NCBI GenBank assembly: GCA_033764445.1
Contig: JANRIZ010000015.1
Coordinates: 1-37,788 of the forward strand
From: JANRIZ01 sp033764445
GTDB taxonomy: Bacteria > Verrucomicrobiota > Verrucomicrobiia > JAWXBN01
DNA length: 37,788 bases
Reading direction: 5' to 3'
Each line of letters begins with the position of its first letter. The first letter of the stretch is position 1. The position numbers were made by a program, and so were the translations under genes. A model generated the notes under the pieces. That model saw nothing but the letters and a program-made list of their open reading frames with translations. It made no database searches and was not told the DNA's origin. Positions 16,208 through 23,766 of this stretch are shown one piece after another.

Positions 16208-16238
16208 AAAGCCCGCAGGATCCCCTGCGGGCTTTTTT
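16208..16238. terminator. Bidirectional terminator after rpsA
   Basis: Perfect 9-bp stem GCCCGCAGG (16211-16219) / CCTGCGGGC (16224-16232) with a 4-base loop, then a run of seven T. On the minus strand the same stem is followed by TTTT and a further T-run, so it can also stop transcription arriving from 16443. The gap 16240-16442 between it and the next gene contains only a small ATGCCG/CGGCAT hairpin (16240-16256) and no gene that I can support. Confidence 0.9.
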
Positions 16239-16442
16239 TATGCCGTGCAGCGGCATGGAGTCTTCTGTCGTGCAAGGGCCTTTCAAGCCATCGGTTCAGC
16301 CGCCGACCGGAAAAAGAATCTGGGACGGAGAGACATCAATCCATGGTCTGACGGGGTGCTCACCGGAAAGGAAGTGGTGATGGGTCTCGGAGCCGGGAGA
16401 TTCTCGGAAAAACGGGCGCCCGATCAGCACACGCGCCGGGCG

Positions 16443-16886
16443 TCACTCCGTTGCGGTCTTGAGATTGAGACGCCCCTTGGGCGGGGGGGGCTTCAAGTCA
16501 GGGGGCGTCGGGCGGAAGGGCTTCAGAAAGGCCTCCTCAAAATCGTAGGCCTCATGAAAATCCTCCAGGCGGTCGTTCTCCGTTTTTCCCAGGACGCCCT
16601 TGTTGACCATGTTGAAGACAATGTTTCCGAAGTCCTCACAGGTCTGGATGCCCCAGAAATTCAGAAGGGTTTTGCTCATCGGCCCGTATTCCTGAAGGGC
16701 ATGATCCCGGATTCCCTCCAGCAACTCCCGTCCGCTGACATGGCGGTCACTGGATTCGGCATCTCGTTTGAGCGATTTGAGGGTGTGATCCAGGGACTCA
16801 CGGACAAACACATAGGCCTCAGTGTGGTAACGCGGATCCTCCGAAAGGATCAGCCCGAGCGCCTCGTTAAAACTCATTTTTTTCAT
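16443..16886 (-). CDS. Minf_1886-type conserved plancto-verrucomicrobial protein
   Basis: 147-residue cytoplasmic protein of unknown function. It matches from memory a family shared by Planctomycetes and Verrucomicrobia (Minf_1886 / TIGR04138-like). The conserved stretches are YHTEAYVFVRESLDHT, HVSGRELLEGIRDHALQEYG, PMSKTLLNFWGI, EDFGNIVFNMV and LGKTENDRLEDF. A Pro-rich tail follows (about residues 125-147). ATG at 16886 is chosen because the family N terminus begins there and because it overlaps the stop of the small upstream gene (ATGA). The absence of catalytic motifs gives no hint of an activity; it serves here mainly as a taxonomic marker. Confidence 0.85.
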   Translation of the reverse strand: MKKMSFNEALGLILSEDPRYHTEAYVFVRESLDHTLKSLKRDAESSDRHVSGRELLEGIRDHALQEYGPMSKTLLNFWGIQTCEDFGNIVFNMVNKGVLGKTENDRLEDFHEAYDFEEAFLKPFRPTPPDLKPPPPKGRLNLKTATE

Positions 16887-17023
16887 GGGACCGTCTGGTG
16901 GGAAGGGCCGATTTCCCGGGGAATCCGCCAATGATTGCGAACAACCATGACCATTCCACCGAGCAAAGCGGCGGCGATGACGAGGGAGACGATCAATTTC
17001 TCCTGCTGAGTCAGCGAGAACAT
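16883..17023 (-). CDS. 46-residue single-pass membrane protein, coupled to the Minf_1886 gene
   Basis: Short open frame of 46 codons. It begins with MFSLTQQEKL, continues with one hydrophobic helix (about residues 10-28, LIVSLVIAAALLGGMVMVV) and ends with a basic, polar tail. Its TGA overlaps the ATG of the next gene by the four bases ATGA, which suggests translational coupling. AGGAT lies 6 bases before its ATG and could be either a ribosome binding site or a -10 element (see the promoter entry). The first residues resemble small LTxQE-starting membrane proteins seen in related genomes; the function is unknown. Confidence 0.65.
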   Translation of the reverse strand: MFSLTQQEKLIVSLVIAAALLGGMVMVVRNHWRIPREIGPSHQTVP

Positions 17024-17029
17024 GGGCTC

Positions 17030-17058
17030 ATCCTATCGCGTCGATTTTGAAACGTGAA
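17030..17058 (-). promoter_or_regulatory. Possible promoter of the small membrane protein operon
   Basis: On the minus strand TTCACG (17058-17053) is 17 bases from TAGGAT (17035-17030), which ends 6 bases before ATG at 17023. The gap 17036-17154 is AT-rich and non-coding. Confidence 0.45.
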
Positions 17059-17154
17059 GAATTTTTTTAATAATAATGTCCTCACCGGAAACAACTTTCA
17101 AAAAAATTCAACCTCAATCTGGAAAAAAGAGGATCAACGCGATGGACTTTCCGT

Positions 17155-19218
17155 TCATGATTTTCCGGACCGCGAAAGTCTTTCAAGTTCCCGGTCGAAT
17201 TCCTCCGCATGCGTGATGGGGGGCAGACAGGTCTGCTGATGGCAGAGATACACGGTCGCCCGGTCCCCCACCCGTCCGCGTCCGCGAAGCAGTGGAAGCT
17301 GACTCCCTTCCTCCGCACTTTTGCAGACGAGTTTTGCGGGTAAAAACCGCCGGGAGAGGACGGACTCGAAGGGACCCAGTTCCGACGCGGTTCCGATCAG
17401 TGCAATTTCCGTGGGACCATGCACCATGAAATCCGCCGCACAAAGCCAGTACCCGAGTCCGGTGGGCATCCGCGGCGCCAGGTCCCGGATCAATCCCAGG
17501 GACTGGCGGGCCCGCTCCGTGTAGGGCTGCCGTCCGAGCAGGGCTCCGAGTCGGAGCAGGACCATGGCCATCACACTGTTCCCACAGGGTGTGGCGTTGT
17601 CATCAATTTCCTTCGGACGTTTCACAAGGGTCTCATGATCCCGCGAGGTGAAATAAAAACCGCCGGTCTCATCGGCAAACTGCGCAAGAACGACCTCGGT
17701 CAGGGACTCCGCCTCGTGCAGCCAGGTCTGGTCGCCAGTCATCTCATAGACTGCGATCAGACCTTCCGCGACCAGGGCATAATCCTCAAGGTAGGCATTG
17801 AGTGTGGCACGCCCTTCCCGGAAGTTGCGCCACAACCTTCCCTCCCGGCGCATTTTGCCCAGCAGGAAGGAGGCGTTGCTGAGGGCGGCCTGACGGTACC
17901 GCTCCTCGTTCCAGACGGCGGCGGCCCCGGCAAAAGCCGTCAGCATCATGCCATTCCACGCGGCGAGAATCTTTTCGTCGCGTCCGGGTTTGATCCGTCC
18001 CTCGCGGAGGGAAAAAAGTCTCTGTTTCCAGGCGCCAACCCGCAGATGCAGGTCCGCCGGCGGGATTCCGTGAGCCCGGGCAAACTCATCATGGGCCACC
18101 GGGACATGCAGGATGTTGTTTTCCTCCCAGTTGCCGTGTCTGGTGACGCCCCAGTATTCGCAGGCCAGGGCGGCCTCACCCCCGAGGGCGGCCTCCATCT
18201 CCCCTTGTTGCCAGACAAAAAATTTTCCCTCCACCCCCTCGCTGTCCGCATCCTGTGTGGAATAAAATCCGCCCTCGGGGGAGGTCATCTCCCGCAGGAC
18301 ATAATCCAGGATGCCGCGGCTGATCTCCGCATAAAAGGCGTCGCCATACAGTTGCCACGCCTCCAGATAGGTCCGGGCCAGAAGGGCGTTGTCGTAGAGC
18401 ATTTTCTCAAAATGCGGCACCAGCCACGTCTCATCGGTCGAGTATCGGCAGAATCCGCCGCCAATCTGGTCGTACATCCCGCCCCGGGCCATTTTGTCGA
18501 GGGTCAGTCTCACCCGTTCGCGCGTGGTCCCCTCGCCGGTCCGGACCACCTGCCGCAGCAGGAACATCAGGCTCATGGCCTGCGGGAATTTGGGGGACTG
18601 ACCGAATCCGCCGTGGACCGGGTCAATGCCCTCGACCATTTTTCCAGCCAGGATTTCAAGGACTCTCGGTGAAAATTCCTCCCGGGAAATGCCCCCGCCG
18701 GAAAACCGGTCCATGTCCTCGAGGAGGCCGGCGGATTCCTTTTCCACCACGTCCCGTTTCTCGGTCCAGACCTTGTGCAGCCAGGTGAGCACCGCGGGAA
18801 AACTGGTCCGTCCGTACCGGTTGTCGGGCGGAAAATAGGTGCCGCCAAAAAACGGCCGTCCGTCGGGGGTCAGCCACACATTTAATGGCCATCCTCCCTG
18901 TCCGGTCATGGCCTGGACGGCCATCATGTAGATATGGTCCAGATCCGGACGCTCCTCCCGGTCAACCTTCACGCAGACAAACCACTGGTTCATGAGCCGG
19001 GCGGTTTCCTCGTCCTCGAATGATTCGTGTTCCATGACATGGCACCAGTGACACGCGGAGTATCCGATCGACAGGAGAATGGGCTTGTCCTCGGATTGGG
19101 CGCGGGCCAGGGCCTCGGGCCCCCACGGATACCAGTCCACGGGGTTGTGGGCATGCTGGAGCAGATAGGGGCTGGTTTCCCGGGAAAGCCGGTTGGTGAA
19201 TTTGGGCGTTGCAGTCAT
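17155..19218 (-). CDS. DUF255 thioredoxin-fold protein (YyaL/SPATA20-like)
   Basis: 687-residue protein. The N-terminal DUF255 thioredoxin-like domain (about 1-165) begins with NRLSRETSPYLLQHAHNPVDWYPWG and holds an intact CxxC (C56-H-W-C59, in GYSACHWCHVMEHESFED). The remainder is an (alpha/alpha)6-barrel typical of N-acylglucosamine-epimerase-like or glycosidase-like folds, with GGMYDQIGGGFCRYSTDETWLVPHFEKMLYDN. The family is broadly conserved from bacteria to mammals; its biochemical role is not settled. ATG at 19218 fits the family start; upstream in-frame codons would extend into the divergent gene. GGAAGG lies about 10 bases upstream of the start. Confidence 0.93.
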   Translation of the reverse strand: MTATPKFTNRLSRETSPYLLQHAHNPVDWYPWGPEALARAQSEDKPILLSIGYSACHWCHVMEHESFEDEETARLMNQWFVCVKVDREERPDLDHIYMMAVQAMTGQGGWPLNVWLTPDGRPFFGGTYFPPDNRYGRTSFPAVLTWLHKVWTEKRDVVEKESAGLLEDMDRFSGGGISREEFSPRVLEILAGKMVEGIDPVHGGFGQSPKFPQAMSLMFLLRQVVRTGEGTTRERVRLTLDKMARGGMYDQIGGGFCRYSTDETWLVPHFEKMLYDNALLARTYLEAWQLYGDAFYAEISRGILDYVLREMTSPEGGFYSTQDADSEGVEGKFFVWQQGEMEAALGGEAALACEYWGVTRHGNWEENNILHVPVAHDEFARAHGIPPADLHLRVGAWKQRLFSLREGRIKPGRDEKILAAWNGMMLTAFAGAAAVWNEERYRQAALSNASFLLGKMRREGRLWRNFREGRATLNAYLEDYALVAEGLIAVYEMTGDQTWLHEAESLTEVVLAQFADETGGFYFTSRDHETLVKRPKEIDDNATPCGNSVMAMVLLRLGALLGRQPYTERARQSLGLIRDLAPRMPTGLGYWLCAADFMVHGPTEIALIGTASELGPFESVLSRRFLPAKLVCKSAEEGSQLPLLRGRGRVGDRATVYLCHQQTCLPPITHAEEFDRELERLSRSGKS

Positions 19219-19261
19219 GGCCCGTACCTTCCATGATTTGGATTGTCTTGCAATCCCCATT

Positions 19262-19786
19262 ATGAAGACAATGTCCTCCTCAGTCCTGTCCCTGCTCCTG
19301 CTGCTTGTTTTCCCATCCCTCACCCTCTCCCAGGCGCAGACGGAAGTGAAGGCCGTCTCGGGGATTGTTTCGGGCGAGGTTCAAAAGGTCGGCTTCCGGG
19401 CAATGATCCTCAAGCAGGCCATCCACCTCAATCTCGCCGGCCAGGTCGAAAACCTCAAGGATGGCACGGTCCATTTCACCTTGCAGGGGGCGGAGGATCG
19501 GATTCAAAAGGCACTAGCCAACATTGGCGAGGGAACCAAAAAATCCGCAGCGGTGAGAATCACCACCTCCGCGGCACCTTTCAATCCGGCTCTGAAGACC
19601 TTTACGGTCATCGGATGGACCTCCACCACACGGGGGGTGACGTCCCCCTACAACCTGGTTTTTACACTCCGATCCGACAACCTGCCCGTCTCCGATCGTG
19701 AGGCCAAAAAAATCTACCGGGAAATTTTGGAACGGACCCTCAGCCCTGCCGATCTCAAAAAAAGCCGTGATCCTGACAATGAATGA
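19262..19786 (+). CDS. Exported acylphosphatase-domain protein
   Basis: 174-residue protein with an N-terminal signal peptide (about 1-26, hydrophobic LLLLLVFPSLTL, then SQAQT). An acylphosphatase domain at about 32-110 follows, with both catalytic residues: R46 in GEVQKVGFRAM and N64 in GQVENLKDGTV. Acylphosphatases hydrolyse acyl phosphates and are usually small cytosolic enzymes of about 90-100 residues. Here the domain is exported and carries a C-terminal extension of about 65 residues (TSTTRGVTSPYNLVFTL onward) that I do not recognise. It diverges from the DUF255 gene with 43 bases between the starts. TGCAAT at 19249-19254 could be its -10. Confidence 0.75.
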   Translation: MKTMSSSVLSLLLLLVFPSLTLSQAQTEVKAVSGIVSGEVQKVGFRAMILKQAIHLNLAGQVENLKDGTVHFTLQGAEDRIQKALANIGEGTKKSAAVRITTSAAPFNPALKTFTVIGWTSTTRGVTSPYNLVFTLRSDNLPVSDREAKKIYREILERTLSPADLKKSRDPDNE

Positions 19787-19855
19787 GTCTCGCGATCGGA
19801 AAGTCCTTTGGGCGACATGGTCACTGGTTTCCAAAAAAAATCCGCGGGGCAACCC

Positions 19856-20224
19856 TCAGGGAATCTGGGGATTGGCCGACAGGATTTCCAGAACCCTTTC
19901 CGGGGGACGCCCGATGACGGCTTTCTGACCTGAAATGGCAATGGGTCTTTCGAGAAGAATCGGATGGGCGGTGAGGGCTTTGACAACCTCAAAGTGGGTG
20001 ATTTCCTCGCTCAAACGCAGGTCCTTGTATGGGTCTTCCTTGGTCCGGAGCAGACCATGGGGTTTGATTTTCAGGAGGGAAATCAGCTCTTCAATCTCTG
20101 CGGACGTGAGCCCCGCCTTGAGATATTCCCGAATGGTGGGGGTCACCCCTTTGGACTGGAGGAGGGCCAGCGCCTGGCGACTTTTGGAGCACCGGGGATT
20201 ATGATAGAGAATGACCTCGTTCAT
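19856..20224 (-). CDS. arsC: ArsC-family arsenate reductase
   Basis: 122-residue reductase of the glutaredoxin-dependent ArsC family, reducing arsenate to arsenite. The catalytic cysteine is C12 in YHNPRCSKSRQAL. The three arginines of the active site are present at R60 (HGLLRTKED), R93 (ERPIAI) and R106 (GRPPE). Length and spacing match the family. ATG at 20224 is chosen; a longer upstream frame has no support. A TATAAA hexamer lies 43-48 bases upstream. No arsenite exporter or ArsR is next to it, so it may be a general stress or housekeeping reductase (some ArsC-like proteins have other roles). Confidence 0.88.
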   Translation of the reverse strand: MNEVILYHNPRCSKSRQALALLQSKGVTPTIREYLKAGLTSAEIEELISLLKIKPHGLLRTKEDPYKDLRLSEEITHFEVVKALTAHPILLERPIAISGQKAVIGRPPERVLEILSANPQIP

Positions 20225-20266
20225 CGCCCCAGAGTCTGGCCCGTCTCCCCGGGCATGGGAAGTCAT

Positions 20267-20304
20267 TTTATAAGGGGGTGCAGAGCAAAAACATTGACAG
20301 TCAA
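20267..20304 (-). promoter_or_regulatory. arsC promoter region with palindrome
   Basis: TATAAA on the minus strand (20272-20267) is a likely -10 for arsC. The -35 zone contains the perfect 11-base palindrome TTGAC-T-GTCAA (20304-20294), a plausible operator. It lies just beyond the stop of gcvPB (20310), so arsC can be transcribed apart from the glycine cleavage genes. Confidence 0.45.
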
Positions 20305-20309
20305 ACGGT

Positions 20310-21782
20310 CTAACCCCCGAACTGACCGTCAAAACGCACATCCAGCTGGCGGGCGGCCTTGACCTCGTCCATGCGCTGGACAGGCATGGTGTAGGGGGCG
20401 GAGGCGAGCTTCTTGGGGTCCTCGGTGATCTCACGGGCAATTTGCACCATGGCCTCGGCGAATCCGTCGAGAGTCTTGCGGCTTTCAGTCTCGGTCGGCT
20501 CGATCATCAGGCATTCCTTCACGATCATCGGCCAGTAAATGGTCGGGGCATGGTATCCAAAATCCAGCAGCCGCTTGGCAATGTCCCGCGCACTGGACCC
20601 CTGCTGCTTTTGTTTTTCACCGCTGAGCACAAACTCGTGCATGCACGGCCCCGGATACGGATCGTTGTACACCTCCCGCAATTTGGCCTTCAAATAGTTG
20701 GCATTGATGATCGCCCCCCGGGAACTGCGCCGCAGCCCCTCCGCCCCATGGGCCCGGATGTAGGTGTAGGCCCGGACCAGGACCCCGAAATTGCCGTAGA
20801 AACTGCGGACCTTGCCGATGGAATCGGGACGGTTGTCATCCCACTGAAACTGGGCGGGATCACTCCCCGGACGCCGGACCAGTCGCGGCGTGGGCAGATA
20901 GGCCTCCAGCTCTTTTTTGACACCGACGGGTCCCGCGCCGGGTCCGCCACCGCCATGCGGTGTGCTGAAGGATTTGTGCAAATTGAGGTGGATGACGTCA
21001 AAACCCATGTCACCGGGACGGGCCAGACCCAGCAGGGCATTGAGATTGGCGCCGTCATAATACAGCAGGGCTCCCTTTGCATGCACCATTTCCCGGATTT
21101 TGAGGATGTCCTTTTCAAAAAGACCGACCGTGTTCGGATTCGTGAGCATGATCGCGGCGACCTCCTCATCGAGGGCCTTTTCCAAAGCCGACAAATCCAC
21201 ACATCCGTCCCGGCCGGAGGGAATGGTCACGACCTCATATCCCGCCAGGCGGGCGCTGCTGGGGTTGGTCCCATGCGAGGAATCCGGCACAATCACCTTT
21301 TTGCGCCGGTTGCCGCGGGACTCGTGGTAGGAACGGATGCAGAGGATGCCGGTAAATTCGCCATGGGCCCCCGCCGCGGGTTGGAGGGTGACGGCGTCCA
21401 TGCCCGTGATTTCACACAACATCCGCTCCAGCTCAAAAAGCATCTCCAGCGCCCCCTGCACCGAGGCATCGGGCTGGTAGGGATGGATCGCCGCAAATCC
21501 GGGCAGGGTGGCGGCCCGGTCATTGATCTTGGGATTGTATTTCATCGTGCACGAACCCAGCGGATAGAAGTTCGTGTCCACGGAGAAATTCAACTGGGAA
21601 AGCCGTGTGAAATGCCGGACAACATCGATTTCCGACACCTCCGGCAGGGCCGGGGCGGTTTGCCGGAGGAACCCGCGGGGAAGGGCCCCCAGACTTTCCC
21701 CGGACGCCACACTTTCCGGAACGGGGCTGGCGCGGTTGCCAGGGACGGATTTCTCAAAGATCAGCGGTTCAATCGTTTTCAT
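20310..21782 (-). CDS. gcvPB: Glycine dehydrogenase (decarboxylating) subunit 2
   Basis: C-terminal-half subunit of the two-chain P-protein of the glycine cleavage system, 490 residues. It binds PLP and decarboxylates glycine, passing the aminomethyl group to the lipoyl arm of GcvH. The PLP lysine is K270 in HLNLHKSFSTPHGGGGPG. The conserved LGSCTMKYNP, QPAAGAHGE, SSHGTNPSSA and YYDGANLNAL motifs are all present. Its start is 4 bases after the gcvPA stop, so it is translated from the same transcript. Full length, no anomalies. Confidence 0.97.
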   Translation of the reverse strand: MKTIEPLIFEKSVPGNRASPVPESVASGESLGALPRGFLRQTAPALPEVSEIDVVRHFTRLSQLNFSVDTNFYPLGSCTMKYNPKINDRAATLPGFAAIHPYQPDASVQGALEMLFELERMLCEITGMDAVTLQPAAGAHGEFTGILCIRSYHESRGNRRKKVIVPDSSHGTNPSSARLAGYEVVTIPSGRDGCVDLSALEKALDEEVAAIMLTNPNTVGLFEKDILKIREMVHAKGALLYYDGANLNALLGLARPGDMGFDVIHLNLHKSFSTPHGGGGPGAGPVGVKKELEAYLPTPRLVRRPGSDPAQFQWDDNRPDSIGKVRSFYGNFGVLVRAYTYIRAHGAEGLRRSSRGAIINANYLKAKLREVYNDPYPGPCMHEFVLSGEKQKQQGSSARDIAKRLLDFGYHAPTIYWPMIVKECLMIEPTETESRKTLDGFAEAMVQIAREITEDPKKLASAPYTMPVQRMDEVKAARQLDVRFDGQFGG

Positions 21783-21786
21783 GGGG

Positions 21787-23154
21787 TCAGCCTTTCACTC
21801 CCTCTTCGACCCTCCGCGCAACCTCGCGCAGTGCGGCCACATAGGAGTCAATGTCCTCGCGGGTCTTGGTCTCGGTGACACACACGAGCATCTCATCGGT
21901 TCGCGCAGGATCAAATCGTGAAAGGGGGACCCCCGCAAAAATCCCCTGTTCGGCCAGCTCCTCGCACAGGACCCGGGCGGGAACGGGTGTTTTGACGACA
22001 AACTCGTTAAAGAAGGGCCGGGTCAGGGGCAAACGGCATCCCTCCACCCGCGCAATCTGCTCGGCGGCATAATGGCTGAGCGCCACATTTTGCGCCGCAA
22101 TCTCGTGCAATCCGCGGGGACCGAGCATGGAGAGGTAAATGGTCGCCCGCAGGGCCATCAGGGACTGGTTGGTGCAGATGTTGGACGTGGCTTTTTCCCG
22201 GCGGATATGCTGCTCGCGGGCCTGCAGGGTCAGACAGTACCCCAGGTCCCCGCAGGTGTCCCGGGTGCGGCCGACCAGTCGCCCCGGAATTTTGTGCACG
22301 AGAGCCTTTGTGCAGGTGAAAAATCCAAGGTACGGACCCCCATAGGAAACCGGCATTCCGAGGGGCTGACCTTCCCCGACGGCGATATCGGCCCCGTATT
22401 CCCCGGGGGCCCTCAGCAAACCAAGCGAAATCGGATTGGGGATGGCCACAAATTGCGCGCCTTTTCCATGGATGACATCCCCCAGTGATTCCATGTCCTC
22501 AATGACCCCGAAAAAGTTCGGGGATTGGACAAAGACGGCGGCCGTCGCAGTGTCGACACCTGCGGCCAGGTCCTCGGGACGGGTCGCCCCATCGGCCAGT
22601 GGCAGCACCTCGATGCGGACATTGATTCCGCGGGCATAGGTGCGGATGGTCTGGAGATACTCGGGATGCACACCGGCGGAAACAATGATTTTGCCGCGGT
22701 CCGGATCGAGATTCAGACACATGAATGCGGCCTCCGCAACACCGGAGGCGCCGTCGTACAGCGAGGCATTGGAAACATCCAGTCCGGTGAGTCGGCACAT
22801 CAGGGTCTGATATTCGTAAATGACCTGCAGCGTTCCCTGACTGGCCTCGGCCTGGTAGGGGGTGTAGGCGGTGTAAAATTCACCGCGTCCGGACAGATAA
22901 TCCACCACTGTCGGGATAAAATGTTCATACGCCCCGGCCCCCAGAAAGGACAGGGCCTGCTCCGAGGAGGTGTTGCGCGAGGCCAGACGTTTCATCTCCC
23001 GCTGCAATTCAAGCTCGGTCAGGGGCTTCGGAAGCTTCAACTCGGGAAATCTCAGGTCCTGGGGCACCGAGGCGATCAGTTCCTCAAATGTCCTGAAACC
23101 GGACGCCTCAACCATTGATTGGAGTTGGGCGTCGGAATTGGGCACGTAATCCAT
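21787..23154 (-). CDS. gcvPA: Glycine dehydrogenase (decarboxylating) subunit 1
   Basis: N-terminal-half subunit of the split P-protein, 455 residues, which pairs with GcvPB to form the active decarboxylase. Family landmarks: MDYVPNSD at the start, SFLGAGAYEHFIPTVVDYL, FYTAYTPYQAEASQGTLQ, NASLYDGASGVAEA, QSPNFFGVIED and TSNICTNQSLMALRATIYL. It lacks the PLP lysine, as expected for this subunit. It lies 224 bases downstream of gcvH with a palindrome in the gap, so it may have its own promoter as well as read-through from gcvT-gcvH. Confidence 0.97.
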   Translation of the reverse strand: MDYVPNSDAQLQSMVEASGFRTFEELIASVPQDLRFPELKLPKPLTELELQREMKRLASRNTSSEQALSFLGAGAYEHFIPTVVDYLSGRGEFYTAYTPYQAEASQGTLQVIYEYQTLMCRLTGLDVSNASLYDGASGVAEAAFMCLNLDPDRGKIIVSAGVHPEYLQTIRTYARGINVRIEVLPLADGATRPEDLAAGVDTATAAVFVQSPNFFGVIEDMESLGDVIHGKGAQFVAIPNPISLGLLRAPGEYGADIAVGEGQPLGMPVSYGGPYLGFFTCTKALVHKIPGRLVGRTRDTCGDLGYCLTLQAREQHIRREKATSNICTNQSLMALRATIYLSMLGPRGLHEIAAQNVALSHYAAEQIARVEGCRLPLTRPFFNEFVVKTPVPARVLCEELAEQGIFAGVPLSRFDPARTDEMLVCVTETKTREDIDSYVAALREVARRVEEGVKG

Positions 23155-23261
23155 GGAGCGAACTTAATCCCATCGGGAAATCAGTAAACAGGAATGTTCG
23201 GGAGTGAATGATTTTTCATCCGTTTATGACAGGGAAAAGCGTGAAATGTCCCATGCCAATG

Positions 23262-23277
23262 GCTCATCATGATGAGC
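23262..23277. promoter_or_regulatory. 16-bp perfect palindrome between gcvH and gcvPA
   Basis: GCTCATCATGATGAGC is a perfect 16-base palindrome in the 224-base gap, about 108 bases upstream of the gcvPA start. It is a candidate operator. The gap holds no gene, no convincing terminator, and no segment matching the conserved core of the glycine riboswitch as I remember it. Confidence 0.45.
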
Positions 23278-23378
23278 GACGCACAAACCGATCATCGTCT
23301 GTCCATTCCAAAGGCGGAAGAATCCCCCGACAGGAAAACTGGCGACATGAGGCCCCCTTCCCGATCCGCCATTCCCGG

Positions 23379-23762
23379 TTACTGTCCGATCTGTGCACCG
23401 TAGGCGGAGGCGGAGAGCAATGATTCAAGCTCGGACTTGTCGTCGGGACGGATTTTAAAAAGCCACCCCTCACCGTAGGGCGAACGATTGACCAGCGACG
23501 GGTCTGCGGTCACTGCCGGATTGATCTCCAGGATTTCGCCGCCGACGGGGGCATAAATGTCCGAGGCGGCCTTGACCGATTCAATCACCGCGACAGGTCC
23601 GCCCTTTTCGGCACGGCGCCCGACCTTCGGCAGCTCCACGTACACGACATCGGTCAGCTCATGCTGGGCGTGGTCGGTGATTCCCACCACGGCGGTCCCA
23701 CCGTCGCAACGGATCCATTCGTGGGAGGAGGCATATCTCAAATCGGCTGGAATTTCGCTCAT
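23379..23762 (-). CDS. gcvH: Glycine cleavage system H protein
   Basis: Lipoyl carrier protein of the glycine cleavage complex, 127 residues. The lipoylated lysine is K64 in VIESVKAASDIYAP. The N terminus (PADLRYASSHEWIR) and the C-terminal GEGWLFKIRPDD match the family. ATG at 23762 lies 4 bases after the gcvT stop, so the two genes are coupled on one transcript. The protein shuttles the aminomethyl group from GcvPA/PB to GcvT. Confidence 0.97.
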   Translation of the reverse strand: MSEIPADLRYASSHEWIRCDGGTAVVGITDHAQHELTDVVYVELPKVGRRAEKGGPVAVIESVKAASDIYAPVGGEILEINPAVTADPSLVNRSPYGEGWLFKIRPDDKSELESLLSASAYGAQIGQ

Positions 23763-23766
23763 AGAT

